Shown piece after piece: positions 41,052 to 49,056 of a stretch of 50,242 bases of DNA. Under the pieces are notes generated by a model. The model saw only the letters and a list, made by a program, of their open reading frames with translations, searched no databases and was not told where the DNA came from. Within the stretch, counting starts at the first letter, position 1, and the number at the start of each line of letters is the position of its first letter. Origin of the DNA: Rothia santali. Its GTDB lineage: Bacteria > Actinomycetota > Actinomycetes > Actinomycetales > Micrococcaceae. The translations under genes and the position numbers were made by a program. Location: contig NZ_JANAFB010000024.1 in the NCBI RefSeq assembly GCF_024199905.1, positions 1 through 50,242 on the forward strand, read 5' to 3'.

Positions 41052-42455
41052 ATGACCGACCCCGTGTCCATCCACCGCATCCGCGAGCTCCTGCCCGTCA
41101 TCGCCGAGGGCGCCGTCGAGCGCGAGCGGAACCGGGTGCTGCCGCACCTGGAGATCCGCGCGCTCGCCCAGGCGGGCCTCGGCGCCGTGCGCCTCCCCCG
41201 CGAGGACGGCGGCGCCGGCCTGACCTGGGAGGAGACCACCGACCTGCTGATCGACCTCGCCGCCGCCGACTCGTCGATCGTCCAGGCCCTGCGCGGTCAC
41301 TTCACCCTGGTCGACGACGCGCTCGAGACCTCGGCGCTCAGGCGCCACCGGAGCCCGGCGGCCGTCGCGCAGGCGGAGCACGTGCTGCGCTTCGCGGCCG
41401 ATCGCGGGCTCGCCGGCAACGCCTGGACCGAGCCCGGGGCCGGCGGCACCGCCACGACCGCGACGCCGGCCGAGCGGGGCGGCGTCGCGGGCTACCTCCT
41501 CAGCGGCACGAAGTACTACACGACCGGCAGCATCTTCGCCGACTGGGCCGACGTCACGGCCCGCCACGCCGGGACCGGGGAGGCGCTCGACGTCGTCGCG
41601 CCCCTGACCCCGGCCGCCGGCGCGCCGGAGGGCAGCGTCACGATCAGCGACGACTGGTCGGGCTTCGGGCAGCGCCAGACCGGTTCGGGAAAGGCCGTGT
41701 TCGACGAGGTCTTCGTGCCCGCCGGCCAGGTGAAGCCGTTCGCCGAGCGGATCGGGTACCAGACGGGGCTGTACCAGCAGTTCCTGCTGACCGTTCACGC
41801 GGGCATCGCGCAGGGCGTCGTCGACGACCTCGAGGTCCGGGTCCGGAACCGCACGCGCAACTACTCGCACGCCAACACTGAGCTGGTCCGTCACGACCCG
41901 CAGATCCTCCAGGTCGCGGGCGAGCTCGAGGCCGCGGCGTTCACCGCCCGCACGCTCGCGCTGCGGACCGCGCGACTGCTCGACGAGGCCATCGACGGCG
42001 AGCGGGCGGGTTCCGTCGGGAGCGACGAGTCGTCCGTGGCCGCGGGAGGCGACTCGTCGGTGCCCGTCGGAGGCGACGAGTCGTCAGCGCCCGCCGCGGG
42101 CGAGTCGCCGGCACCCGCCGAAAGCGATGAGTCGTCGATCCCCGCCGAAAGTGACGAGTCGTCGATTCCCGCCGCGCCCGCCCACATCCTCGCCTTCGAG
42201 ACCGCGACGGCGAAGGCCCAGGTGGCCCTGAGCGCCATCGTGCCCCGGGCGGCCACGCAGCTCTTCGACGCGCTGAGCGCCTCGGCCACCGACACCGGGC
42301 TCGGCCTGGACCGGCACTGGCGCAACGCGCGCACCGTCGCCAACCACAACCCCTGGATCTACAAGGCCCGCCAGCTCGGCGACCTGCTGGTCAACGACCG
42401 GCAGCCGCTGCTGGTCTGGGAGGTCGGAATCAACAAAGGAGCCGGACATGCCTGA
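41052..42455 (+). CDS. Acyl-CoA dehydrogenase-fold monooxygenase (SfnB-like) with repeat insert
   Basis: A 467-residue paralogue of the preceding gene. ACAD features include GAVRLPREDGGAGLTWEE, ADSSIVQALRGH, NAWTEPGAGGTAT, and YYTTGSIFADW; C-terminal TDTGLGLDRHWRNARTVANHNP closes the fold. Residues about 318-376 hold an insert of repeated Asp-Glu-Ser-Ser and Gly-Asp-Ser-Ser motifs (SDESS, GDESS, ESDESS), not part of the family fold, in a surface loop between C-domain helices. The frame is open upstream of ATG 41052 through other-frame sequence of the previous gene. It overlaps the next gene by eight bases. Likely organosulfur oxidation. Confidence 0.87.
   Translation: MTDPVSIHRIRELLPVIAEGAVERERNRVLPHLEIRALAQAGLGAVRLPREDGGAGLTWEETTDLLIDLAAADSSIVQALRGHFTLVDDALETSALRRHRSPAAVAQAEHVLRFAADRGLAGNAWTEPGAGGTATTATPAERGGVAGYLLSGTKYYTTGSIFADWADVTARHAGTGEALDVVAPLTPAAGAPEGSVTISDDWSGFGQRQTGSGKAVFDEVFVPAGQVKPFAERIGYQTGLYQQFLLTVHAGIAQGVVDDLEVRVRNRTRNYSHANTELVRHDPQILQVAGELEAAAFTARTLALRTARLLDEAIDGERAGSVGSDESSVAAGGDSSVPVGGDESSAPAAGESPAPAESDESSIPAESDESSIPAAPAHILAFETATAKAQVALSAIVPRAATQLFDALSASATDTGLGLDRHWRNARTVANHNPWIYKARQLGDLLVNDRQPLLVWEVGINKGAGHA
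42003..42180. repeat. Acidic-serine repeat tract in the SfnB-like gene
   Basis: Irregular repeats built on GACGAGTCGTC and GATGAGTCGTC, about seven copies over 178 bp, in frame. They encode alternating DESS and Pro/Ala linkers. A related tract occurs in the next gene (43880-43945). Confidence 0.8.
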
Positions 42456-44034
42456 GCACGCCGCACCCTCGACCGCGCGGGCCACCCCGCGCGTGCGCTT
42501 CAACGCCTTCGACATGAACTGCGTCGGCCACCAGTCCCCCGGGCTGTGGCGGCACCCCGAGGACCGCTCGGCGTCGTACAAGGACCTCGGCTACTGGACC
42601 GGGCTCGCGCAGACCCTGGAGAAGGGGCTCTTCGACGGGATCTTCATCGCCGACGTGCTGGGCACCTACGACGTCTACGGCGGGTCCAACGCCGCGACGC
42701 TGAAGGCCGGCACCCAGGTCCCGGTCAACGACCCGCTGCTGCTGGTCTCCGGGATGGCGGCCGTGACCGAGCACCTGGGCTTCGGCGTCACGGCCGGCAC
42801 CGCCTACGAGCACCCCTACTCCTTCGCCCGCCGCCTCTCCACACTGGACCACGTGACCCGCGGGCGGCTCGGCTGGAACATCGTGACCGGGTACCTGCCC
42901 TCGGCGGCGCGGAACTTCGGCAACGCCGACCAGCTCGAGCACGACGAGCGCTACGCCCACGCCGAGGACTACCTCCAGGTGGTCTACAAGCTGCTCGAGG
43001 GCTCCTGGGAGGACGACGCCGTCGTGCGCGACGCCGCCTCCTGCACCTTCACCGACCCCGCGCGCGTCCACGAGATCGACCACGCCGGCCCGTACTTCAC
43101 CGTGCCCGGCATCCACCTGTGCGAGCCGTCCCCGCAGCGCACTCCCGTGCTGTTCCAGGCGGGCGCGTCCCGGCGCGGCACCCGCTTCGCGGCGGAGAAC
43201 GCCGAGTGCGTGTTCGTCGCGAGCCCGACCAAGAGCCACCTGCGCGAGTCGGTCGCCAAGCTGCGCGACGCCGTCGAGGCGGCCGGGCGGCCCCGCGACT
43301 CGATCCGGATCTACAACCTGCTGACCATCGTCACCGGGCCCACCGACGAGGCGGCGCACGCGAGGCACCGCGAGCTCCAGGGGTACGTGGACCACGAGGG
43401 CGCCCTGACCCTGATCTCCGGGTGGATGGGGCTGGACCTGTCCGGCTTCGACCTCGACGAGCCGATCGGCAACGTGCAGTCCAACGCGATCCACTCGGCG
43501 ATCGAGACCTTCCAGAAGGTCAACGAGGACGGCAAGCCCTGGACGGTGCGGGACATCGCGGAGTTCGTGGGCATCGGCGGGTTCGGGCCGCGGATCGTCG
43601 GATCCGGGGAGTCCGTGGCGCGCGAGCTGATCGAGTGGGCCGAGGAGACCGGCGTCGACGGCTTCAACCTCGCCTACGCGATCACGCCGGGGACGTTCGA
43701 GGACGTCGTCGAGCACGTGGTGCCCGCCCTGCAGCGGCTCGGCGCCTACCCCGAGGGGTACGAGGAGGGCACGCTGCGGCACAAGCTCTTCGGCGCGGGC
43801 GACCGGCTGCCCGAGGGGCACCCCGGCCGGAACGCCGGTGAGGCGGTGCGGGCGGCCGCGGCCGCCGCCGGGTCGCGGCCCTCCGCCGACGAGTCGCAAC
43901 CTTCCGCCGACGAGTCGCGGACCTCGACCGGCGAGTCGTCAACCGCCTCCCGCCCGGCCGCCGTCTGCCCGCCCGATGTTCGCCCGGCAGTCTCCCGCGG
44001 ATCCGTCGCCGCCGCGAGCGGGGCCCGGGCATGA
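42448..44034 (+). CDS. NtaA/SnaA/DszA family FMN-dependent monooxygenase
   Basis: A 528-residue luciferase-like monooxygenase. RVRFNAFDMNCVGHQSPGLWRHP, YKDLGYWTGLAQTLEKGLFDGIFIADV, GVTAGTAYEHPYSFARRLSTLDHVTRGRLGWNIVTG and the late PHLxxxGxxP-type VFVASPTKSHLRE are typical of the DszA/NtaA group, which cleaves C-S or C-N bonds with FMNH2. The enzyme proper ends near residue 465; a low-complexity tail of about 60 residues follows with PSADES repeats. AAAGGAG precedes the ATG. Needs an FMN reductase, which is not in this operon. MFS gene overlaps its stop. Confidence 0.9.
   Translation: MPEHAAPSTARATPRVRFNAFDMNCVGHQSPGLWRHPEDRSASYKDLGYWTGLAQTLEKGLFDGIFIADVLGTYDVYGGSNAATLKAGTQVPVNDPLLLVSGMAAVTEHLGFGVTAGTAYEHPYSFARRLSTLDHVTRGRLGWNIVTGYLPSAARNFGNADQLEHDERYAHAEDYLQVVYKLLEGSWEDDAVVRDAASCTFTDPARVHEIDHAGPYFTVPGIHLCEPSPQRTPVLFQAGASRRGTRFAAENAECVFVASPTKSHLRESVAKLRDAVEAAGRPRDSIRIYNLLTIVTGPTDEAAHARHRELQGYVDHEGALTLISGWMGLDLSGFDLDEPIGNVQSNAIHSAIETFQKVNEDGKPWTVRDIAEFVGIGGFGPRIVGSGESVARELIEWAEETGVDGFNLAYAITPGTFEDVVEHVVPALQRLGAYPEGYEEGTLRHKLFGAGDRLPEGHPGRNAGEAVRAAAAAAGSRPSADESQPSADESRTSTGESSTASRPAAVCPPDVRPAVSRGSVAAASGARA
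43880..43945. repeat. Acidic-serine repeat tract in the DszA-like tail
   Basis: About three 21-bp units (CCGCCGACGAGTCGCAACCT type) encoding PSADESQ, PSADESR and TSTGESS in the C-terminal tail. The GACGAGTCG core is shared with the tract in the upstream gene. Confidence 0.75.
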
Positions 44035-45350
44035 GCGCGGGCACGGGACAGACCTCCGCCACGGCGTCGGGGCCCGACGCCGGCCGGGCCGGGACCGCCC
44101 CGGACGGAGCCGCCCGGAACGGGACCGCCCGGAACGGGACCGCCCGGAGCCGCAAGCTCGGCTGGGCGCTGACCGCGCTGACCGTGTTCATGGTCGGCGA
44201 CGGCATGGAGACCGCGTTCCTCTCCCCCTACCTGGACGCCCTCGGGTTCGACGCCGGCCGCGTCGCCCTGCTGTGGAGCGCCTACGGCGCCAGCGCGGCG
44301 ATCGCCGCCTGGGCCGCCGGGGCCCTCGCCCAGGCCTGGGGCGCCAAGCGGGTCATCATGACCGGCGCCGCGATCTGGCTCGCGATGCACGTGGTGTTCC
44401 TCGTCTTCGGCGTCTCGGTGGGCAACTACTCGCTGATGCTGCTCTCCTTCACCGTCCGCGGCGCGGGCTACGCGATGTTCGCCTTCGGGTTCCTGGTGTG
44501 GGTCAACGACGAGGCCGACCCGCGGACCCTCCACAAGTCGGTGGGCTGGTACTGGTTCGCCTACGCGCTGGGCCTCGGCGTCGTCAGCTCCTACGTCGCC
44601 GGGTTCACGCTGCCGGTCATCGGGCAGCTGGGGACGCTGTGGCTGGCGCTGGCCTTCGTCGCGGCCGGATCGGCCGTCGCGCTGTTCAAGGTGCCGGGGG
44701 CCGTGCGGCGGCGGGTCCCGCTGGCCGAGAGCCTCGGGGCCCTGGTCAAGGGGATCACCGTGGTCCGGGACCATCCGCGGGTGGGGATCGGCGGCGTCGT
44801 GCGGGTCATCAACACCACGAGCTTCTACGCGTTCGTGGCGTTCCTGACCACCTACATGGTCCGGCAGATCGGGTTCAGCGACACCGAGTGGCAGCTGATC
44901 TGGGGCACGATGCTCTTCGCGAACGTGCTCGCCAACATCGTCGCCGGGTACGGGGCGCACTACCTGGGTCCGCGGCAGATTATCACGTGGGCCGGCGGCT
45001 TCGGCTGCTTCGTGACGGTGCTGGCCCTGTACTTCGTGCCGACCTGGATCGGGCCGAACTTCTGGGTGACCATCGCGATCGCGGTGCTCTACGGGCTGGC
45101 CCTGGGCATGTTCGTCCCGCTCAGCGCGCTCATCCCGCAGCTGGCCGGCGCCTCGAAGGGCTCGGCCATCGCGGTGCTGAACCTCGGCGCGGGGGCCAGC
45201 CAGCTCGTGGGGCCGCTGCTGGCCGCGCTGGTCCCGGCGCTGGGCATGACGCCGGTCGTGTGGGTCATCGCGGTGCTGTACCTGGTGGGGATGGTGCTGA
45301 CGCAGTTCCTGAAGCAGCCGACGACGTCGGGCGCTCCGTCCGCCGCCTGA
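44031..45350 (+). CDS. MFS transporter (RbtT/DalT/CsbX-like)
   Basis: A 439-residue transporter with twelve helices. GDGMETAFLSPYLDALGF in helix one, ASAAIAAWAAGALAQAWGAKRV, and GMFVPLSALIPQLAG in the C-terminal half resemble the pentitol (RbtT/DalT/CsbX) family. An N-terminal tail of 40 residues carries RNGTA repeats from a 15-bp duplicated unit. The ATG overlaps the monooxygenase stop. In a SAM-controlled organosulfur operon it is more likely an organosulfur importer or exporter than a pentitol carrier. Confidence 0.85.
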   Translation: MSAGTGQTSATASGPDAGRAGTAPDGAARNGTARNGTARSRKLGWALTALTVFMVGDGMETAFLSPYLDALGFDAGRVALLWSAYGASAAIAAWAAGALAQAWGAKRVIMTGAAIWLAMHVVFLVFGVSVGNYSLMLLSFTVRGAGYAMFAFGFLVWVNDEADPRTLHKSVGWYWFAYALGLGVVSSYVAGFTLPVIGQLGTLWLALAFVAAGSAVALFKVPGAVRRRVPLAESLGALVKGITVVRDHPRVGIGGVVRVINTTSFYAFVAFLTTYMVRQIGFSDTEWQLIWGTMLFANVLANIVAGYGAHYLGPRQIITWAGGFGCFVTVLALYFVPTWIGPNFWVTIAIAVLYGLALGMFVPLSALIPQLAGASKGSAIAVLNLGAGASQLVGPLLAALVPALGMTPVVWVIAVLYLVGMVLTQFLKQPTTSGAPSAA

Positions 45351-45461
45351 TCCTCGCGGAGTCGGGGGCGGCCCCGCGCCGCGTCTCCGGCCCGGCCGGG
45401 ATACCCTTCTGGGAGACAGAGGGCCGCCCCGAGGCGGGGCCCGCCCCGAGACGAAGGCTGA

Positions 45462-46448
45462 GTGACCGTGCATCGACTGACCGGCTGGTGGGACGAGCAC
45501 CAGGTCCCGCTGTACCTCGCCGCGATGCTCGTGGGCGTCGCGGCGGGGCTCGGTGCGCCGGGGATCGCGCCCGCCCTCGAGGCCTCCATCAACCCCGTCC
45601 TCGCGCTGCTGCTCTTCGCGACCTTCCTGGGCGTGCCCCTGACGGAGGTGGGCAGGGGCCTCACGGACGCGCGGTTCCTGCTCGCGGTCGCCGCGGCCAA
45701 CTTCTTGGCGGTGCCGCTGATCGCCTTCGGGCTCTCGCGCCTCGTGGCCGGGGACCGCGGCCTGCTGCTCGGCGTCCTCCTGGTGCTACTGACTCCCTGC
45801 GTCGACTACGTCATCGTCTTCACAGGGCTCGCCGGGGGCGCCCGGGCGCGCCTGCTCGCGGCCACGCCCCTGCTGATGCTCCTGCAGATGGCCCTCCTCC
45901 CCCTGTACCTCCTGCTCTTCGCGGGGCGCGAGGCGCTCGGGGTGATCGACGTCGGGCCCTTCCTGGAGGCGTTCCTGGTGCTCATCGTGGTCCCGCTTGC
46001 CGCGGCGGCCGGGGTCCAGGCCCTCGGCCGGAGGCACCGGGCGGGGTCCGCGGTGGAGGCCGTCATGGCGGGTGCGATGGTGCCGCTGATGATGGCGACG
46101 CTGGCCGTGGTGATCGGCTCCCAGATCACCGGGGTGGGCGGGCAGGCCGGGCAGCTGACCCGGCTGATCCCCCTGTACGCGGCGTTCCTCGTCCTCGCCG
46201 TGGCGGTGGGCCTCGCCGCCGGGCGGATCGCCCGGTTGGACGCGGCGGCCCGCCGCGCCGTCGCCTTCTCCGCCGCGACGCGCAACTCGCTCGTGGTCCT
46301 GCCGCTCGCCCTGGCCCTGCCGGAGCCCCTGGCCCTCGCGCCGCTCGCGGTGGTGACGCAGACCCTGGTGGAGCTGCTGGGCATGGTGATCCTGGTCCGG
46401 CTGATGCCGCGGCTCGTCCCGCACGGGGCTGCCGCCGCGCCCGGGTGA
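45462..46448 (+). CDS. ACR3/BASS-type exporter (arsenic resistance-like)
   Basis: A 328-residue membrane protein with ten helices of the bile acid:Na+ symporter (BASS) superfamily. LTPCVDYVIVFTGLAGG carries the Cys found in ACR3 arsenite exporters, and AFSAATRNSLVVLPLALAL is the second conserved helix. The GTG start follows GAAGG. A TACCCT box at 45402-45407 may be its -10. No arsR or arsC lies next to it, so an arsenite role is only by family resemblance; another anion or organic acid is possible. Confidence 0.75.
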   Translation: MTVHRLTGWWDEHQVPLYLAAMLVGVAAGLGAPGIAPALEASINPVLALLLFATFLGVPLTEVGRGLTDARFLLAVAAANFLAVPLIAFGLSRLVAGDRGLLLGVLLVLLTPCVDYVIVFTGLAGGARARLLAATPLLMLLQMALLPLYLLLFAGREALGVIDVGPFLEAFLVLIVVPLAAAAGVQALGRRHRAGSAVEAVMAGAMVPLMMATLAVVIGSQITGVGGQAGQLTRLIPLYAAFLVLAVAVGLAAGRIARLDAAARRAVAFSAATRNSLVVLPLALALPEPLALAPLAVVTQTLVELLGMVILVRLMPRLVPHGAAAAPG

Positions 46449-46500
46449 GCCGGGTTTGCTCCCGCTTCCGCCCCTCTCCCTGTGCCGGGGCCGAGGCCGG

Positions 46501-46554
46501 GCCAGCGCCAGTGCCAGTGCCAGTGCCAGTGCCAGTGCCAGTGCCAGTGCCAGG
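46501..46554. repeat. Hexanucleotide tandem repeat, nine units
   Basis: Seven exact GCCAGT units flanked by GCCAGC and GCCAGG. It is placed between convergent genes, like the GGCATC array at 15150. Confidence 0.9.
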
Positions 46555-46653
46555 ATCACCCCAGAGCCATCGACCGCATGCCATCGCCCGTGCGCGGCGT
46601 CGCGCGGAATCATGCGCAGAATCGCGCGGGATCATATGCAGAGCTGCTCACTG

Positions 46654-46759
46654 CTAGCGATTTTCGGAGCTTTGGTTCCGGAGATCCCGCGCTCGCACGG
46701 GGCCCGATCCGCAAGCCCACGCTCGAGATGACCGGAACGGAACCTCCGAAAACGCCTAG
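46654..46759. repeat. Inverted-repeat element with CTAG ends
   Basis: The two 28-bp ends, each starting CTAG and containing TTTTCGGAG and TTCCGG, match at 22 positions when one is reverse-complemented. The whole is 106 bp. It could be a MITE-like insertion or a long hairpin; no coding potential. Confidence 0.5.
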
Positions 46760-46965
46760 TTCTCGACAAGGGTGATAACCGGAAATCTCGGCTTCCGGCG
46801 TCGGACGCCGCCGGATCGCACCGTCCCTCCCGCCGGTCTGCCACTGAGCCACGCCGCGCCGCACCGGGCCGCGCCGAGCGGCCACCCGGGCAACACCCGA
46901 CGCCCCCGGCAGTGCCACGTGCCGCACCGGGCCGCGGTGACGCGGAGTGGCATCCGCCCCCGGTG

Positions 46966-47343
46966 CTACACGACGGCGCCCAGCCACAGCCCGAGCCCGG
47001 CCGCCGCCGTCGCGGTCACCAGGACGCCCAGACCGTTGGCGACGCCGGCCGCCCACCTCCGCTGCTGGAGCAGGCGGACGGTCTCGAAGCTCGCGGTGGA
47101 GTAGGTCGTGTAGCCGCCGAGGAACCCCGTGCCGAGGACCAGCAGGAGCGCCTCGGGCAGCACCCGGGACCCGACCAGCCCCGTCAGGAGCCCCAGCAGG
47201 AACGAGCCGCTCAGGTTGATCAGCACGGTCCCCCACGGGATGGCCCCGGTGGTCCGCGCGCGCACGACGCCGTCGAGCACCAGGCGGCACACCGCGCCCG
47301 CTCCCCCGGCGGCGGCCATCAGGACGAAGGCGAGCGGCGTCAT
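46966..47343 (-). CDS. fluC: Fluoride efflux transporter FluC (CrcB), copy 1
   Basis: A 125-residue protein with four helices. GGAGAVCRLVLDGVV, WGTVLINLSGSFLLGLL and GTGFLGGYTTYSTASFE are the family motifs for the fluoride channel and dimer interface. The ATG at 47343 follows AAGGA. A neighbouring frame ending at 47340 has its stop overlapping this ATG (ATGA), suggesting coupling to the upstream fluC. It forms a heterodimeric or paired channel with copy 2. Confidence 0.92.
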   Translation of the reverse strand: MTPLAFVLMAAAGGAGAVCRLVLDGVVRARTTGAIPWGTVLINLSGSFLLGLLTGLVGSRVLPEALLLVLGTGFLGGYTTYSTASFETVRLLQQRRWAAGVANGLGVLVTATAAAGLGLWLGAVV

Positions 47344-47416
47344 CGGCGGTCCTTCCCGGGGGCGGAGGGGTACGCGTCGGAGTCGGGGTCCACGGACGCA
47401 TCCGAGACGGGGTCGG

Positions 47417-48133
47417 TCAATGCGCTCGCGTCCGACACCGGGCCGGGGAGCGCGCTCGCGTCCGGCCCGAAGGGCTTCGCCGGGTCCTGCCGGTGATCTG
47501 CGCCCGGAGGCTGCGGCGGGGCCGCCCCCGGCGCGGCCCGGCACCCTCGGCGGGGCCCGCCCCAGGCCGGCGGACCAGCGTCGCCGCGGCCATGCCGAGC
47601 CACGTCGCGACGCCGCCCGCCAGCAGCGTCGCCAGCGCGTAGGCGAGGCCGGGCCCCGGCGATCCCGCGCCGATCAGGCCCGCCGCGTCCGTCGCGAGCG
47701 CACTGTAGGTGGTGTACCCGCCGATCAGGCCCGTTCCGAGGCTGAGGCGGGCGGCCCGGCGTCGGCCCCGGTCCGGCCCGCCGCGGGCGAGCGCGTCCAG
47801 GAGCAGCCCCAGCGCGAACGAGCCGGTCACGTTGATGCCCAGCACCGCCCAGGGAACGCCGTGCCCCGCCGGGAACGCCAGGACCAGCGCCTCCCGGGCC
47901 GAGACCCCCAGCGCCGCGCCGAGGAAGACCAAGGCCATCGAGGACGGACGCAGGTGGACCGGCAGCTCCCGGGCGGCCGCCTGCCGCCCTGCGCCCCGGG
48001 CCGGCGCCTTCCGACCCGCCGCGACTCGCCCTGCCTCGGCCGCTTTCCGACCCGCCGCCGATCGTCCTGCCTCGGACGTCTTCCGGCCCGCTGCCATTCG
48101 CCTTGTCTTAGACGCCTCCCGCCCCGCCGCCAC
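47417..48133 (-). CDS. fluC: Fluoride efflux transporter FluC (CrcB), copy 2 with extensions
   Basis: A 238-residue frame with GTG start overlapping the usp stop by one base. The FluC core runs from MALVFLGAALG (codon at 47938) with INVTGSFALGLLL and GTGLIGGYTTYSALATDAA. Before it lie about 65 residues with AAGRK-x3-AG repeats encoded by 36-bp units. An internal start at 47938 has no ribosome binding site. After the last helix, the frame gives an Arg-rich 50-residue tail; another frame here reads SDASALTDP repeats up to 47340, so a frameshift may have altered the tail. Confidence 0.8.
   Translation of the reverse strand: MAAGREASKTRRMAAGRKTSEAGRSAAGRKAAEAGRVAAGRKAPARGAGRQAAARELPVHLRPSSMALVFLGAALGVSAREALVLAFPAGHGVPWAVLGINVTGSFALGLLLDALARGGPDRGRRRAARLSLGTGLIGGYTTYSALATDAAGLIGAGSPGPGLAYALATLLAGGVATWLGMAAATLVRRPGAGPAEGAGPRRGRPRRSLRAQITGRTRRSPSGRTRARSPARCRTRAH
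48000..48132. repeat. 36-bp tandem repeat before the second fluC
   Basis: About four imperfect units, each ending in CCCGCCGC-like sequence 36 bp apart, encode basic AAGRK repeats when read on the minus strand. Confidence 0.75.
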
Positions 48134-48666
48134 TACTCGCCCCGTCCCAGGGGGAGACCGCTGCGGTCGGCGCGGGGGTCCAGGGGGATCACCACGACCG
48201 GGCGGCGCTGGGTGTGGGCGAGCTGGACCGCGACGGAGCCGTTGAAGAACTCGCGCAGCGACCCCTTGACCCCGGCCTCCCGGGTGCCGACCACGATCAT
48301 CGAGGCGTCGACGTCGTCCGCGAACCGGGTCAGCCGCCGGGCAGCCCCGCCCGCGAGCGCGCGCACGGACCAGGACACCGAGCGGCACTCCATGACGGAG
48401 GCGATCGCGGCGCGCAGGCGGGGGTCGAACTCGACGGCGTCGTCGCCCGCGGCGTCGGGGTCGATGGGGCGGGCCGCGAGCCCCTCGTCGGTGCCGGGGG
48501 CGTCCGAGTAGCGGGAGGCGTCCACGCTTACGCAGATCAGCTCGGTGCGGAAGTGCTCGGCGAAACCGGCCGCCTCGGCGACGACCGCGAGCGGGATCCC
48601 CGGCACCACGCCCACGACGACGGGGCCGGGGTGATGCTCGTTCCGCTCGTGGGGTCCGGTGGTCAT
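48133..48666 (-). CDS. Universal stress protein (UspA fold)
   Basis: A 177-residue USP. GPVVVGVVPGIPLAVVAEAAGFAEHF is the first strand-helix, and MIVVGTREAGVKGSLREFFNGSVAVQLAH gives the G-x2-G-x9-G-S nucleotide motif in slightly altered form, ending RRPVVVIPL. GGAGAGCC precedes the ATG. It is first in the fluoride-riboswitch operon with two fluC genes, an arrangement that links it to fluoride stress. The nucleotide-binding state is not certain. Confidence 0.85.
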   Translation of the reverse strand: MTTGPHERNEHHPGPVVVGVVPGIPLAVVAEAAGFAEHFRTELICVSVDASRYSDAPGTDEGLAARPIDPDAAGDDAVEFDPRLRAAIASVMECRSVSWSVRALAGGAARRLTRFADDVDASMIVVGTREAGVKGSLREFFNGSVAVQLAHTQRRPVVVIPLDPRADRSGLPLGRGE

Positions 48667-48703
48667 CGGCTCTCCTACCTTTCGGGCGCGCTCGGGCCAT
48701 TCG

Positions 48704-48756
48704 GGTAGGGACTGTCGTCGATGACTCGAGGTTGGGTACGGCGAGCCCCACCGCCG
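48704..48756 (-). promoter_or_regulatory. Fluoride riboswitch (crcB motif)
   Basis: Read on the minus strand: GGCGGTGGGGCTCGCC (P1 GGCG/CGCC), then CCCAACC, a short TCGA-4-TCGA stem and GACGACAGTCCCTACC. The order and spacing match the fluoride aptamer (GGCGATGGxxCTCGCC, AACC, CTGATGxCTCCTAC). It lies 38 bp upstream of the usp start and should switch on usp-fluC-fluC when fluoride is present. Confidence 0.75.
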
Positions 48757-49056
48757 TGACGGTCCGTGCCCGCCTTCCTCCAGTCTTTCACGCGCGCCAT
48801 CCCCGCGCGAGCCCCGGTGTCGGTCGCTTTCCTTCCCGAACCCCTAGGCACGCGGGCCCTGCCGTGCTACCGTGGAGGCTGCTTTGGCTAGCATGGCCGA
48901 TCCGACGGCGAACCGTCCTGGATCCTGCCGCGGCCCGAGGCGACGTCTTCCCCATCGCGTGAACGGTGGAGGTTTCCGCCTCGCACTGACACCAGCACGC
49001 GACGCCCGACGAGGGGCGCACCGTGCAATGCACGAACAGAAGTCCCAGAGATACCC
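48757..49056. other. Divergent intergenic region
   Basis: It contains the promoter of the fluoride operon (not resolved) and, on the plus strand, a TAGCAT box at 48889-48894 that may serve the small gene at 49057. No gene is supported. Confidence 0.35.

Larger units (their letters stand above)
46449..46965. other. Intergenic region with repeats between exporter and fluC
   Basis: A 517-bp non-coding stretch with a hexanucleotide array (46501-46554), two near-identical copies of a 22-bp unit (GCGCGGAATCATGCGCAGA and GCGCGGGATCATATGCAGA at about 46600-46642) and an inverted-repeat element (46654-46759). No gene is supported. Confidence 0.6.

Noticed and set aside
46501-46554. CRISPR array
   Set aside because: Units are 6 bp with no spacers; it is a microsatellite.
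43838-46657. A 939-codon plus-strand open frame
   Set aside because: It is an out-of-frame reading of the MFS and BASS genes, with Arg-rich low-complexity translation.
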